Source: Telmatactis stephensoni
Taxonomy: Eukaryota; Cnidaria; Anthozoa; Actiniaria; Isophelliidae
Direction of reading: 5' to 3'
Length of the DNA: 64,000 nucleotides
Assembly: GCA_029948255.1 (NCBI GenBank)
Contig: JALIZF010001244.1
Coordinates: 62,001-126,000 of the forward strand
The translations under genes were made by a program, and so were the position numbers. Each line of letters opens with the position of its first letter. Position 1 is the first letter of the stretch. Shown one piece after another: positions 52,991 to 64,000 of the stretch. A model generated the notes under the pieces. The model did not search any database. It was not told where the DNA came from and saw only the letters and a program-made list of their open reading frames with translations.

Positions 52991-53686
52991 TGCACTATTT
53001 AGTATACCAAATAGCACTAACTAAACAAAAGAAAAAAGAATTTGCATAATTTAGCACTATTTAGTACTATTTATTGCACACTTTTAATGTTTGTATTCTA
53101 GAGTGATCACACTTAACCCGTGAAAACGTACAAATTCTAAACATGAGCACTAAATAGTACAAAATTCTTTGTTTTCCATTGCACAAAGTTTAGAGATACG
53201 TTGCACGTATTTATTGCCCGTATTACCGTTACGTATTAGTCCGAAGATCAAACTGTCGGAAACCTTTCGTTCCAACGCCTGATCTCCCGACCGTATGACA
53301 ATCAGGCCAAGATTACTCAAAAATGGTTGAGAAATAAGCCTTTACCTTGATGACGTCCCATACCTCTATCTATACCAGAATCCTCTTCAATAATCGTTCA
53401 TATTCAAATTTAAAAATCCTTGGAGAATACAAACACTATATTCTTAAATTGATGAACAATAGATACTCCAAAAGGATTGTGGTATAGAGAGGGGTTTGGA
53501 ACATCATAATGCTAAAGCTTATTGCGGTGCAGTGAAATCCCTATCATGGCCTAAAAGAAAACATTACACTTACGCGCTCTTTCCGTTAATTATTAGCGTT
53601 TGCGTTAGAGCGATATCACTAAAACCATGAAACAACTTGGCAAGTAAATAGCATGTACCAAATAGTAACAATCGGGATTTATACTA

Positions 53687-54136
53687 GAGTGATTTTCATC
53701 GGACTGTGAAACAATTAATAATAGTTAATTGCAACAAAAGAAAACAATGGGTGCAGAGTCAACTAATGTCTATTACCTTAGTAACTATTTCATAGTCCGG
53801 TGAAAATCACTCTAGAGTGATTTTCATTTGACCGTGAAAGAAAAATGACTATGTAGTTTGTAGTAGTTGATAAGAAACAAAACAAAAAAATTGGCTCGAG
53901 TCTACTACCAACTATGTTTGTCAATTCCTTCATGGTCAAATGAAAACCACTCTTTACCATACTATTTAGTTAGTGCTTGTTTCATGGTTAGAGTGATGGC
54001 ACTTAATCCGTGAAACAAAATCTAATAGTCAATTTCTAATAGTCTAATCAAAACAAAAGAAAGCAATGGAAATAGTGTCTACTAATGTCTGTTAGACTAA
54101 TATCTATTTCACGGATTAAGTGCCATCACTCTAGAG
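53687..54136. mobile_element. Row of three GAGTG MITEs
   Basis: Three palindromes follow each other: 53694-53813 (gagtgattttcatcggac ends), 53816-53953 (gagtgattttcatttgac ends, starting at the TA where the first stops) and 53993-54134 (gagtgatggcacttaatcc ends). All have TA at most edges and share the aaaagaaa(a/g)caatgg core. Confidence 0.75.
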
Positions 54137-54268
54137 TGTTTTTGCTCTAGCAACCAACGCATACACGTAGGCGTAGTGCTAAACTTTAGAGGGGAAACGG
54201 ACAAGTTGAGACCTTATAGAAAGTTCACTGGCATGTACTGTCCTTTAAACAAGATCATCGATTGCCAA

Positions 54269-54503
54269 AGCCTGGTTTTCACTAGCAAAGCAAACACAAG
54301 CGCAAGCAGCATCATAATGCTTCGTTTTCATCGAGATAACATGCACGCAAGCACAACAACAAATATGCGCAAGCGCACGCAAGCACGATGTTCCATTTTC
54401 ATCGAGATAACATGCATGCAAGTACAACAGCAAGCAGAAGGAAAATTTTTGATACTTGTACTTGCTGCTTTTGCTTGCGTCGTAGTGAAAACCAGGCCTA
54501 AGG
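54269..54503. mobile_element. MITE, GCCTGGTTTTCACTAGC ends
   Basis: gcctggttttcactagc and its near reverse complement (gtagtgaaaaccaggc) flank about 200 bp with two direct copies of tttcatcgagataacatgca and an acgcaagca-rich middle. Confidence 0.7.
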
Positions 54504-54522
54504 AGACAGCTAGACGACGATT

Positions 54523-55341
54523 GTGACATTTTTATTAGTCTTCTTCAATATCTATCTTACATGCACGTTACTGCGTTGTCTAGATCTACCAACTAACTAC
54601 TTCATACACAAGGCTATCCTTTTGCAATGTATAGCAAGGGCAGGCCAAAACGTGAACAAATATTTTGGTGAACTCAATCAGGTTGGACGGCGCCTTTTCC
54701 AACGCGATTGGTTGACTGCAAAAAAACTTGCCAATTACGAGCCCGGTTGCCTGCTTGAACAATATGAAACTTGCCAGGAGCATTACTCAAGGATGTCAAA
54801 GCTAAGACTATTCCTATTTGATCACGTGGCACTGAAACATTTTACAGTGGTACATTTTACATTCCATGTTATTTCGAAAGTTCTAATTTGCATTTATTTC
54901 AATATATAAGGCTCTTGCTGTGCACTTCGTGGCTAGTAACCCATTCACTCTCCTTTTATTTGGGACTTGAAGAAAAAAGGACATCGCGCTGGATGGCCAC
55001 CTGAAACAAAAAAGAAATCTATAATCAAACAAGTTAAATCGAAGAATGGCATAAGAATTAGTAGGATCGACGCAGATCTCTTCAGCCTTTCGCTTATTGA
55101 GTTCCCCAAGGCTCAGTACTCCATCCGGTCCTCTCCCGTTTCTGTTCTACTCTCAGTGCGCATCTTTGTAGATAACACGAGCTACCTGCGTAAATCCTTC
55201 AGTAAAATTATGTCAGAAGCCAAAGAAGGTGTAGGTGAATGTCGACAATCACGATTTGGACTGGAATTTTTTGTGTCGTTGCAAACATCTGAAACAGAGA
55301 AAAAATCCGTAATTAGACACAACCCGAGAAATGATATTTAA
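54523..55341 (+). other. Two unrecognised open frames (54523-54909, 54967-55341)
   Basis: Frames of 128 and 124 codons on the plus strand. Neither resembles a family I know, and neither shows clear exon borders. The second runs into a satellite-like unit (tcgttgcaaacatctgaaa), so at least its 3' end is repeat. Probably not genes. Confidence 0.15.
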
Positions 55342-56860
55342 GTTGATAGATACAACAGTAGGACAGCGAACCACCTGTATGTGTACATGGCCTCATCTAA
55401 AAATCACTGTCAACAGCTGCCAATAGTGCGTGGATACCGAATCGATCGAGCAGGAATTTCTCGTGTCGCTGCAGACATCTGAAAGGATGGCAAAATCAAA
55501 AACAAAATAGAGAAAGAAAAATGAAAAGGAAAAAGAAAAGAAAGATTTTCAGAAATTTTATTAAAAGTTGATATTTTTGCCTTATTTTAATTACTTTATT
55601 TTACTTTAGTTTTTTATATTTTAGTGTACTTTATATCATATTTTGTTTTATTTATTTTCTTTTTAAATTTCGAAATTACAGTGAATTTAAGGCAAGAGAA
55701 GAAAAGTAGTAATAGTCAGAAGAAAGACTGGATAAAGAAATGAAAAGGAACAAAAATAATACAAAATCGAACGGTGTTTTTCACTGGCCGTCGGAACTTC
55801 TTGTTCTAGTCTGAAATGATAAAAACAAATCATTTACGCGTAGAAAGAATTGAGAATTCCACAGAAAAACAAAAGATACGATGCATGTAACCAACACGTG
55901 ATCCAAGATCAAACACTATACTGGAAGAACCTCTGACGTTAAGACAACTTTGAAAACAACTGAAAAACACTAGAAGGAATTAAATGTTAGTGTAACCTTG
56001 GAAGAAATGTAGAGTTCAAATACTAAACCCACAAAACAATACTAGGTAGGAATATATCATGTCTTATAACAAAGTCAAACATGCACACATACAAGAGAAA
56101 ATTCTAGCGATCGAAGTGCAACGTTCCGATCAATTCTATGTTTCATGGATTGAGTTTTTGGACTCTACGAGGTTAGTTGTTCATGAAGTACGAAAATTCA
56201 ATAGAAAGGAATGAATTAACATTGAAAGGAAGAAAGAGCCAGCAACGTTGCAAACATCTTAAATGAGAAAAAAAATCATGATCGTAAGTAACATATAACC
56301 TGAAAAGGAAAACGAGTTAGTAAAAACATTGAAAACAACTGAAAGATACAAAGAAAATATGTTAGTAAAAGCTGAAAGAGATGTAGAGTTCATATACTGA
56401 ATACATGAAACTTTACTGGGTAATATAGGAATCGCTACATAGCCACACAAGATATAGCCACACGAGAAAAATGGGGTGGAAACCTTTGCAGGTTTTGTTT
56501 CATGGACTAACTTTATGGACTCTATGGGTTTTAGTAAATCAAATAAGAAAAGTACAATGCGGGAAGAATCAAAAAGGAAAGGAAGATGGAGAGCAATGTT
56601 GCAAACACCTGAAAGACAAAAAGGGAAATCGTAAGTAAAACCTGAAGAACAAAACGTGTTAGTGAAAGGTCGAAAACTACTGAAAAACAGTGAAGGAAAA
56701 ATTAGTATAAGCTGGAAGAGATGTAGAGTTCAAATACTGAACCTATGAAACATTTCTGACTGGTCCAATTGCAAAACAAACCGTTTCTAGAAAGAAAGAT
56801 AGAATATTAGATTTTCTCAGTTTTGTTTCATGCCTTCAGTTTTCGAACTCTATATATTGT
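55260..56860. repeat. Satellite-like tandem array, ~330-350-bp unit
   Basis: Diverged units share gcaaacatctgaaa-, gaaaacaactgaaaaac-, gagatgtagagttcaaatac- and gttttgtttcatgga-like words in the same order. The tttcatgga word falls near 56143, 56499 and 56828, and the tagagttca word near 56010, 56384 and 56725. No coding potential. Confidence 0.7.
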
Positions 56861-57439
56861 TAGTACTATAACAGTCGACTAATTTAAACAAATGTATCAA
56901 TAGAATAAAATGTATATAATGAATAAATATGATGAATATCGTCAATGAATGCATTACATACTGTATATCAATGCTGTAATTCCCCACAAAACAAATGAAA
57001 CAAAATCAATTTCCCACAATGAATAAACTGGCAAAAATAAACGTTTACGAGACCAACTAACACCTATCCCAACCCAAAATCCCCCGACATTTGTGACATT
57101 TTCAATTTCCCCGACCCTGAAAAAAATCCGTGACGATTTCCTGCCCTTGAAAAAATGTCAGAATTCCCCGTCATTTCATTAGCAACCCCGATATGTATTT
57201 TTTCGTTAACTTTTAGATGAGATGTTATGTAGTTGACAGTTGATAGTTTTGAAAAATGCAATAAAACAAAGGATTGTTAATTATTAGAATTATTAACAAC
57301 CTAGCGCGCATGGTATTAAATCGTTAAATTGGGGTAAAGTGGCTGTCAACGCTTACTCCCATGGAAAGGATACATTTCCCCAGTTTAATACAGAAATATA
57401 ATTTTGAATAATTACAAATCATATTTACAGTGTTTACTC

Positions 57440-57745
57440 ATAACGTACTGATTATACATCTATGGTTCACACTCGCTCATACACATTGCCGAAAACACAC
57501 GTGTACATATTAAAGTTATAGTCATTGTAAATAATTACAAGTCATAATTTACAATAATACACAATAATAATGTACAGTAAATATCTATGGTGCACACTCA
57601 CTCGCACACATTCCCGGATTCACATGCGTACAATAAAGTTATCATTATTGCGAAAAATTACAAGTCATAATTTGCAATAATGATAATGTACAGTAAATAT
57701 CTATGGTGCACGCTCACTCACACACATTGCCGCAAACACGTTCAA
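57440..57745. repeat. Tandem repeat, ~125-bp unit, ~2.5 copies
   Basis: atctatggtkcacactcrctc with cacattgccgaaaacac / cacattcccggattcac and aattacaagtcataattt recur at about 57460, 57587 and 57700. Confidence 0.7.
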
Positions 57746-58054
57746 TTTAACATATCTATATATAATGTCAAATTAACGTATCAATGTTGCCCATACAGAT
57801 TGATAAAAAGTAGCCATGATTGAAAAATAGCCCCGCCCATTGTTTTTATAATGAAATCGTGGAATCATTGTAATTCAGGTAATATGTAATAAAGGCCCAT
57901 GGTTTCGTGAAGTGAGGATCTCGAGGCTGTGGACTCCTGGTAATGTAGTTGATGTGATATAGCCATATAGTTCAGACCCACGGTTTTTGGCGGATGATGA
58001 AGTCTTGGAACGATTATAATATAGCAGGTAAATGTATTGTAAACCACTTCGTCT

Positions 58055-58230
58055 GGAGAAATCCAACTCATCTTTTAAAGAAATCCAACTCATCCGTTTA
58101 AAAGAAATCCAACTCATCAATTAAAGAAGTCCAACCCGTCAGAAAAAATCCAATTCATCGTTTAAATTAAGAAATCCAACTCATCAGAAGAAATCCAATT
58201 CGCCTTTAAATGAGAAATCAAATTTGTCTG
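58055..58230. repeat. Minisatellite, ~25-bp unit (aaatccaactcatc)
   Basis: Seven or so imperfect copies of gaaatccaactcatc separated by tttaaa-like spacers. The frames through it are artefacts. Confidence 0.8.
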
Positions 58231-58863
58231 GAAAATGCGGCAAAAATTGCTAGTTGAGCCAGTGGAAGTCGTTGATGGTCCCGACTGGACCAGTGCCGGA
58301 AACACATACCTAATCCTAGTCCTAGACCTATCCTAGATAATAATAAATAAATAAATAAATAAATAAACAAAAAATTAAAAAAACCAAAAAATCTTAAAAG
58401 AAAAAAGTAGAAAAAACGAAGAAAAAAAATTGATTAGAACTAGAAAGTGAAGGGAAAATGTGTGTGGTAAGTCGTAAGTCGATCGAACAAAAGTACTTGG
58501 GATCACAGCGCATGTTCTGCCATCCAATATAATGACAAAAGTCAAGTGCAAGACCTCATCTTTTGTCATGTTGTAATTAATCTTATAACTACTGCCAATC
58601 AGCCGAAATTTTAATCCCTAGTTCCTTATCTAAAGCTACCACTATATATGAAAAAGCTATGGTACTTGAACACTCGTCGTCGCAACCCAGTTTGGTTGTT
58701 CTTGGTAGACTTGGCTGAAACAGAAGGTGCAAATGCCATGGTATCACTATTTGTAACAAACCATGTCATTTACGTTGGGTTAGGCCGGGCCAAAACAAAT
58801 CTGATCAACACTAAATTTGGGTGGAGCTAATGTAGAGTACGACCATTACCGTCGGCACGCACA

Positions 58864-58932
58864 ACAATGGAGGGCGGGGAGGGAGGTTTGGGGGAGCTAG
58901 GGGAGGGCGGAAAGGGGGGGGGGAGTGGGGTA
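58864..58932. repeat. G-rich tract with quadruplex potential
   Basis: Many runs of three or more G on the plus strand in under 70 bp. Similar shorter tracts are at 61367-61386 and 61686-61706. Confidence 0.7.
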
Positions 58933-59962
58933 AATACAAAACGTAAAAGTAGTTGTGCATATCGATCGACGTTTGCAGCCTGACCAGTGCTAACCTTAAG
59001 ACCTATGTCGCCAGAAATCTAAGCGCCCTATGCGCGTTGCATGTAACCGGCCAGTTAGCAACTATAATGGTAGAACTCTACATCTAAAGATCACGACACA
59101 GACTCAGACTACAAAGGAGGTCTCTCAATTTGAGAGCATATGGTCGATCAGGTCCAATGGCTCCATCGGTGATCCAGAGTTGTCTTCTCGTAGGCCTAAG
59201 CATTTATTGAAAGCTAACCTAAGCAGGTCAATTGCACCCGGCCCGAAATGCCGATCCAAAAGCTAATAGATCCGACCTAGTTTACATGTGGTAGCTTGCT
59301 CTAATGCAACTCGCTTGGTCCATATGTATGAACTATGGATCCCTCCTAGTCCTAACTAATGCTAAGTGAAATTCCCATACGTTTTGGGGTACTAGATGAA
59401 ATGGACCCTTGCTCTTGTGACTACGGGCCAAAATGAGAATGAAAACATTGCATCAGCAGCAACATACACAGACGGGTTTACAAAACACCTCCAACACAGC
59501 CTGCAGCCAACAGGCGCCGGACATGACACGCCATATTTGCAAGCAAACAGACGAGTGCAGGCCATGAGGGGCGTCTGATTTCGCAGGCACAAAACAACGC
59601 TTATATAAATATGAACATATAACAACAGTGAACAAAAGCGATGGTGACAATTTGATTCATCACAAGTAAAAAGAATCCATTTCCGAGTATATTCTAATTC
59701 CTATCAGTGAACAGGAATTATGTTGCGAGTTGCTTCTACATACACACACGTGCACACCCACACAAAACAACCAGAACCTCGAGGAATTTAACAAATACAG
59801 CCAATTAGAGGCTAAATGAAAAAATATCCTAGACTTTGGTTTACTCGAGGTCTGTTGTCATACTAAACCCTGTGGTCTTCATCTGTAGGTGCAGCAGCTA
59901 GAAAAAAGATAGAAAAACGATTAGTTGATCAATAGTTGATTAAAACGAAAATCATTATTTTG

Positions 59963-60165
59963 AAGAGACCATAATACTAAGAGACCGAAACTCAGTATGT
60001 CTGTGCGATGTTCGCGGCGACTAAGGCTATTTTTAATTTAGTAACCTTGCCATCACGCGCGCAAGGTTCTCAAACAGTAGAGTTTGATTGTCTAGGAAAT
60101 TACTAAAAATAGTTTTAGCCGAGGCGAACATCAATACTGAGTTTCGCTCTCTTAGTAATTTTTGT
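59963..60165. mobile_element. AAGAGACCATAATACTAA MITE, third copy
   Basis: Left end gaagagaccataatactaag, internal gtctgtgcgatgtt and catcacgcgcgc, right end ttcgctctcttagtaa. It ends at a (TTG)n run (60165-60200). Confidence 0.65.
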
Positions 60166-60169
60166 TGTT

Positions 60170-61680
60170 GTTGTTGTTGTAGTTGTTGTTGTTGTTGTTT
60201 TGTTTTGTTTTACTTTTATGACATTGCCTAAGGATTTCGTAGCATTGAGCAGGGAGATCCAATCAGGCAATGATAGAGAACTATAGTGTACAAAAACATC
60301 CCCATTCTTGCATCAAATAAAATAGCAAATATTCCAATACTGCAGCTACTAATGACAGAGAAAATGGATTTATTTATATTGTGCGCTCGTGGTTTTAAAA
60401 CCCCTATTCAAACTATATTTGCTAGATAGTTGATTTATTTTGAAGGAAACTTCGAATTTACTGCTAGTATTCTAGTCATCCAGCGGTTATATATCGAAAT
60501 TCTACGAGAGCCGTAATCGAAGTCTTTGAATTATACTGTAAGAGAGGTTTGGAGGTAATAAAAATTTTCTAGTAGCTAATGAAACGCAAATTTGTACTCT
60601 CAACGCTCGAACTTTTAGAAAACGAGTACGTAATATTCAGTAACGACTCAAATGGAACGGTAGAAGCACCGAGACAGTTGCATTTTAAAAACACTCTTTT
60701 CTCGCTTTGAAAAAACTTTCTTGATACAAAAACACAAAACATTTACTTATGCAAGAATTCTCTCACTGTCTCTTTACATAAACAAGAAGAGTTTAGAAGA
60801 AAACCCCTAATAAATTAATAAAAATCTCAGAGTTCTACCTACCTTCAGATTTGCTGCTGTGTGAAGTCGAACTCTCTCGCATACTGAGAAATAAGTACAT
60901 GATACACGTGATCAATCCCTTGATTTTCGACCAATCAAAATCAACAATTCCGTGTGGTGTTTTCTAAACGCTTTCTGATTGGTCAAATAACTTGTGAATT
61001 CCGATTCCGTTCGTTGCACTCATCCTTTGTTATTTTAATATAAGCCACTGAAATTGCTGTTAAAAATTATCATACTCGGAACTACTCGAAAGGTTTACAA
61101 AAGGCAATCCAATGTGGCATATCGGAATTCACAAGTTCAGAAAAAAACTGACAATGGACATGCTTGACGACAAAAAGGTAAACCCGAAGAAAGCGGTCTA
61201 AAAATTTACGTTTTTTTATAATTTATAACAATTTACGTTTTTATAATTTCGCCCAAGGGCTCGTGCAATTTTGATAATCTTTTGAAAAACACACTCGTGC
61301 AAATTAATACATATAGTTCTACAAAGGACACTTCTATAATTATATTACCACGTTGCCTGTTATACTATTGGGGGGAGGGGGGGGGGGGGGCTGCCGGCCG
61401 GTGCCGGTGCCCTCCCTTTTCAGTTGGGCCTTCCTTATTATATCTTTCTCAGTCTCTCACACACTCTATATGTCTTCTGTCTAAACGTATAGGACAATAT
61501 ACTTTCCCAAAGCTTTACTTTCCAAATGTTTGTTGTTGTTGGTTTTATCGAAATTATTAATCAAATTGACGCGCCTTAGCTCAAATTTCGCTACGCTCGC
61601 GTAAAAAGGATAATCATAGTATAGGTTTTTAGCCATTCAAAATTTAATTGCTTGCTACAGCCCTACGATGTTCTCATTTA
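60170..61680. other. Non-coding stretch
   Basis: AT-rich DNA with a (TTG)n run and the G-run at 61367-61386. I see no exon, RNA gene or other repeat I can name. Confidence 0.35.
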
Positions 61681-62222
61681 CTTTAGAAGGGGGAGGGGGG
61701 GGGGTTAAGGTAGCTAATTTGTAAAATGGTTCCCCCCTTTCAAAAATTCTAGATCCGCCGCTGCCTATTGCAAAAATGTTATACCGAAAGGGAGTGTACT
61801 AAGGGTTGGACCATTAATTACTCGGGATGAGCAGTTACTAAACTCCCTTTATTTTTTGCATCTTTAAACTGCAATAACATAACAAAATCCAAAAGTTTGT
61901 TTAATAATTAAACTCAGAACAACTTTTATTTCTCTTAATAACGTTTAATTTATTAACATAATTATCATCAACTACACAGGAATCCCATGACTACTGATCA
62001 ATACCACAAGCTGATTATATCTAAAATGTCCTTAACACCTAATGTACTCTTAACTATACTCGATAAAACGTGTCACACTTATTTTGGTTATTCCTAGTAG
62101 TTACAGCATCGGTAACCGTCCATGCAGGTTCTCGGCCCAGTACACCTATCAGTACTCTTGACTTCGTTTTCTTTTATTCCATGAACCCATACAAGACAGA
62201 TCGTTAAGCACTTGACTGAGCA

Positions 62223-62424
62223 CATCAAAATCAGTAAAACTTTGGCTGTGAAGTTTGAAGGATATAAGTTGAAAAATCAAGGAGATACGAATTTTCAAAA
62301 AACGAAATTTTGTACGAAAACACTTACAGTTATGCAAGATATACAAACAAATTTCGATTTTTGAAAATTCGTATCTCCTTGATTTTTCATCTTACATCCT
62401 TCAAACTTCACTGATTTTGATATG
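62223..62424. repeat. Long palindrome (fold-back)
   Basis: catcaaaatcagt.. gtgaagtttgaaggat.. ttgaaaaatcaaggagatac.. is mirrored by gtatctccttgatttttca.. atccttcaaacttcac.. tgattttgat. The arms are about 80 bp with a ~40-bp loop. Confidence 0.75.
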
Positions 62425-62884
62425 CTCTTTCCAGCTATGGCAATTGTTTTTAAGTTTGGGAACTTTTGGAATTACATGAAAAAGTAGTTAGTATGAAATG
62501 ACTAGTAATTCACAAAATACGTCATTTACACGTATATGATTACAGAATACGTCTTGATAACTGTCATATTCGGATTCAGCATGAAAAATTAGTTTAGAAT
62601 AGTATATGTTACCAGCCTCTACCCCAAAATGCCTTCTGCACTTTTTGCGATCGACATTTTCAGTTTTGCGCCTAGTCTAGTGCATCTATTAGAGTACAGA
62701 TGCACGGAAAAGTGGAGTCTGCTGGAATCAATCAATTAATAATTCCAGTGACAAGCGCAAATAAGCAAAACTGAGAAATTCGATGGATTCTCATTTCTCA
62801 AAAGGTAGCCCCAAAGAAGGCGATCTCTATTTCAAAATACTCACCCTACTTGTTGTTTAAAAACTTTTTTAGAAATCGTCTGAG

Positions 62885-63068
62885 CTAAGTGCCTCGCGTG
62901 GCAGTTTCCTCACGCAGTTTCCTCACCTGTGCGGCGGGCTTTAAGGAGAAGCCGCGCACGACATGGCGTCAACTTCCTGTTACTAAAAATAACCTTAAGC
63001 GCCAACCACATCGCCCAGACATCAATTCAATACGTACCAGTTTCGCTCTTTTAGTATTATGGTCTCTT
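62885..63068. mobile_element. AAGAGACCATAATACTAA MITE, left-truncated copy
   Basis: Contains gttactaaaaataaccttaa, gcgccaaccacatcgc and the right terminus ttttagtattatggtctctt. It runs opposite to the internal order of 5406-5615. Confidence 0.65.
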
Positions 63069-63074
63069 GACTAG

Positions 63075-63858
63075 GTATTGATTTTACAATATACCGTGCA
63101 AAATGTCATTGGGGCAGGCTTCAAGTGTTACGGAACTAGTCCGGGATCACTTTGACAACAACATTAAACCATACCTTTGTGTTTTTAAGAATTTGAATCT
63201 TTGTTCTTAAATCTCTTTTGTTAATCTTGCAACTTTTGGTTTTAGTCAAACACCTCTAGCGAGCAGCAACTGACAACTAATCTACACGACTTATTTTACA
63301 AGTATTTCTAGCAGTACGGGTAGAGCCATAACCCAAACAGGACTCTTGTGCCTGTGATTACTCTGTGATCTACTTGTAATAAACCTGTGGCAACACTTCA
63401 ACTAGCGTGGGAAGATCACCTGAACTGATAAACAGAATCCACAGTACAACTCATGTCTTCGAGTCCAGTTTGACTTATGAGCTCCACCAGCTGGGAACGT
63501 CAATCTTATTGATGTCCAACTATATCGATTCTACAAAAACTTGAGATCATTCGTGACTCTACAAATCTAAGACTAAGACAGAATATATGGTGCAATTGGA
63601 TCTGCCCATGCTAGGTCCAACAACTAGCCATAACAAACTGTTATTAAAAATCTACGTCACGAACGTCCCTTGTCAAAATATCTAGTAAACTACAAAATCA
63701 CTGAAAATATATAAATGCACACAGGTGCTGCTCAAGCAAAAGTTCTTGTTGATCAAAAGGTCGCCAGGTGAGCTAACTTTGGACTGATAAACTCAAATGA
63801 GGCAAGTAAACACGGACATATGCATGACAGGAAAATGAAATATATACAATAAAAATAT
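63075..63858. other. Non-coding stretch near the window edge
   Basis: No recognised exon, RNA gene or strong repeat. Confidence 0.35.
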
Positions 63859-64000
63859 CCACCAATATTTCTCAATATATGATACAAAAAACGGCGGTCG
63901 TGCTGTAATGTTGGTGAGCGGCTGTCGGACATAGATACCACCACCAATATTTCTCAATATATGATACAAAAAACGGCGGTCGTGCTGTAATGTTGGTGAG
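63859..64000. repeat. Direct repeat, 82-bp period, cut by the window edge
   Basis: The 60 bp at 63859-63918 are repeated exactly at 63941-64000. A diverged relative (acacaaaaacggtcgtgctg) occurs near 37056. The array probably continues past the window. Confidence 0.85.

Noticed and set aside
55260..56860. CRISPR-like array
   Set aside because: Units are long and diverged with no conserved short repeat and spacer layout, and the DNA is animal.
58648..58830. 60-codon frame with a plausible hydrophobic middle
   Set aside because: No family resemblance, no splice context, and a length expected by chance.

Overview
This is eukaryotic, animal DNA. Coding sequence is split into many short exons with GT..AG borders. 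The DNA is AT-rich, full of simple repeats, and crowded with short palindromic transposon relics (MITEs). Three multi-exon genes can be read from family motifs: a RIG-I/MDA5-like receptor, a LIM-homeodomain factor of the Lhx6/8 type, and a TRPC-type cation channel. Together with the repeat content they suggest a non-vertebrate metazoan. An anthozoan cnidarian (coral or anemone) is my best inference, but the sequence alone does not prove it.

Layout. 1-5036: no recognised gene; a large fold-back (93-965), a Mutator-like MITE with a 9-bp target duplication (1445-1681) and other repeats. 5052-14796 (+): an RLR gene of about 14 coding exons that join in phase, with a CARD, an acidic repeat-bearing exon, a complete DExD/H helicase and a zinc-binding C-terminal domain. 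14797-27025: gene-poor, with a tRNA-derived SINE, microsatellites and inverted repeats. 27026-30612 (+): a compact four-exon LIM-homeobox gene. 30613-32891: repeats only. 32892-46009 (-): a TRPC channel gene with two alternative last exons. Its conserved protein sequence crosses four places where the reading frame jumps by one surplus nucleotide. 46010-48600: duplicated non-coding blocks upstream of TRPC. 48610-52061: a non-LTR retrotransposon reverse transcriptase (-) inside a segment bounded by TTAA and roughly 19-bp inverted ends. 52180-54140: a nest of TA-flanked MITEs inserted into each other. 54.2-64 kb: tandem satellites, MITE copies and G-rich runs, with no gene I recognise.

The three host genes are not an operon and have unrelated jobs: cytosolic RNA sensing, transcriptional patterning, and receptor-operated Ca2+ entry. 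The points most worth a second look are the four same-sense frame breaks in TRPC, its duplicated 3' exon with a Cys/His-rich tandem repeat, the acidic repeat exon of the RLR, the TIR-bounded RT element, and the nested MITEs.
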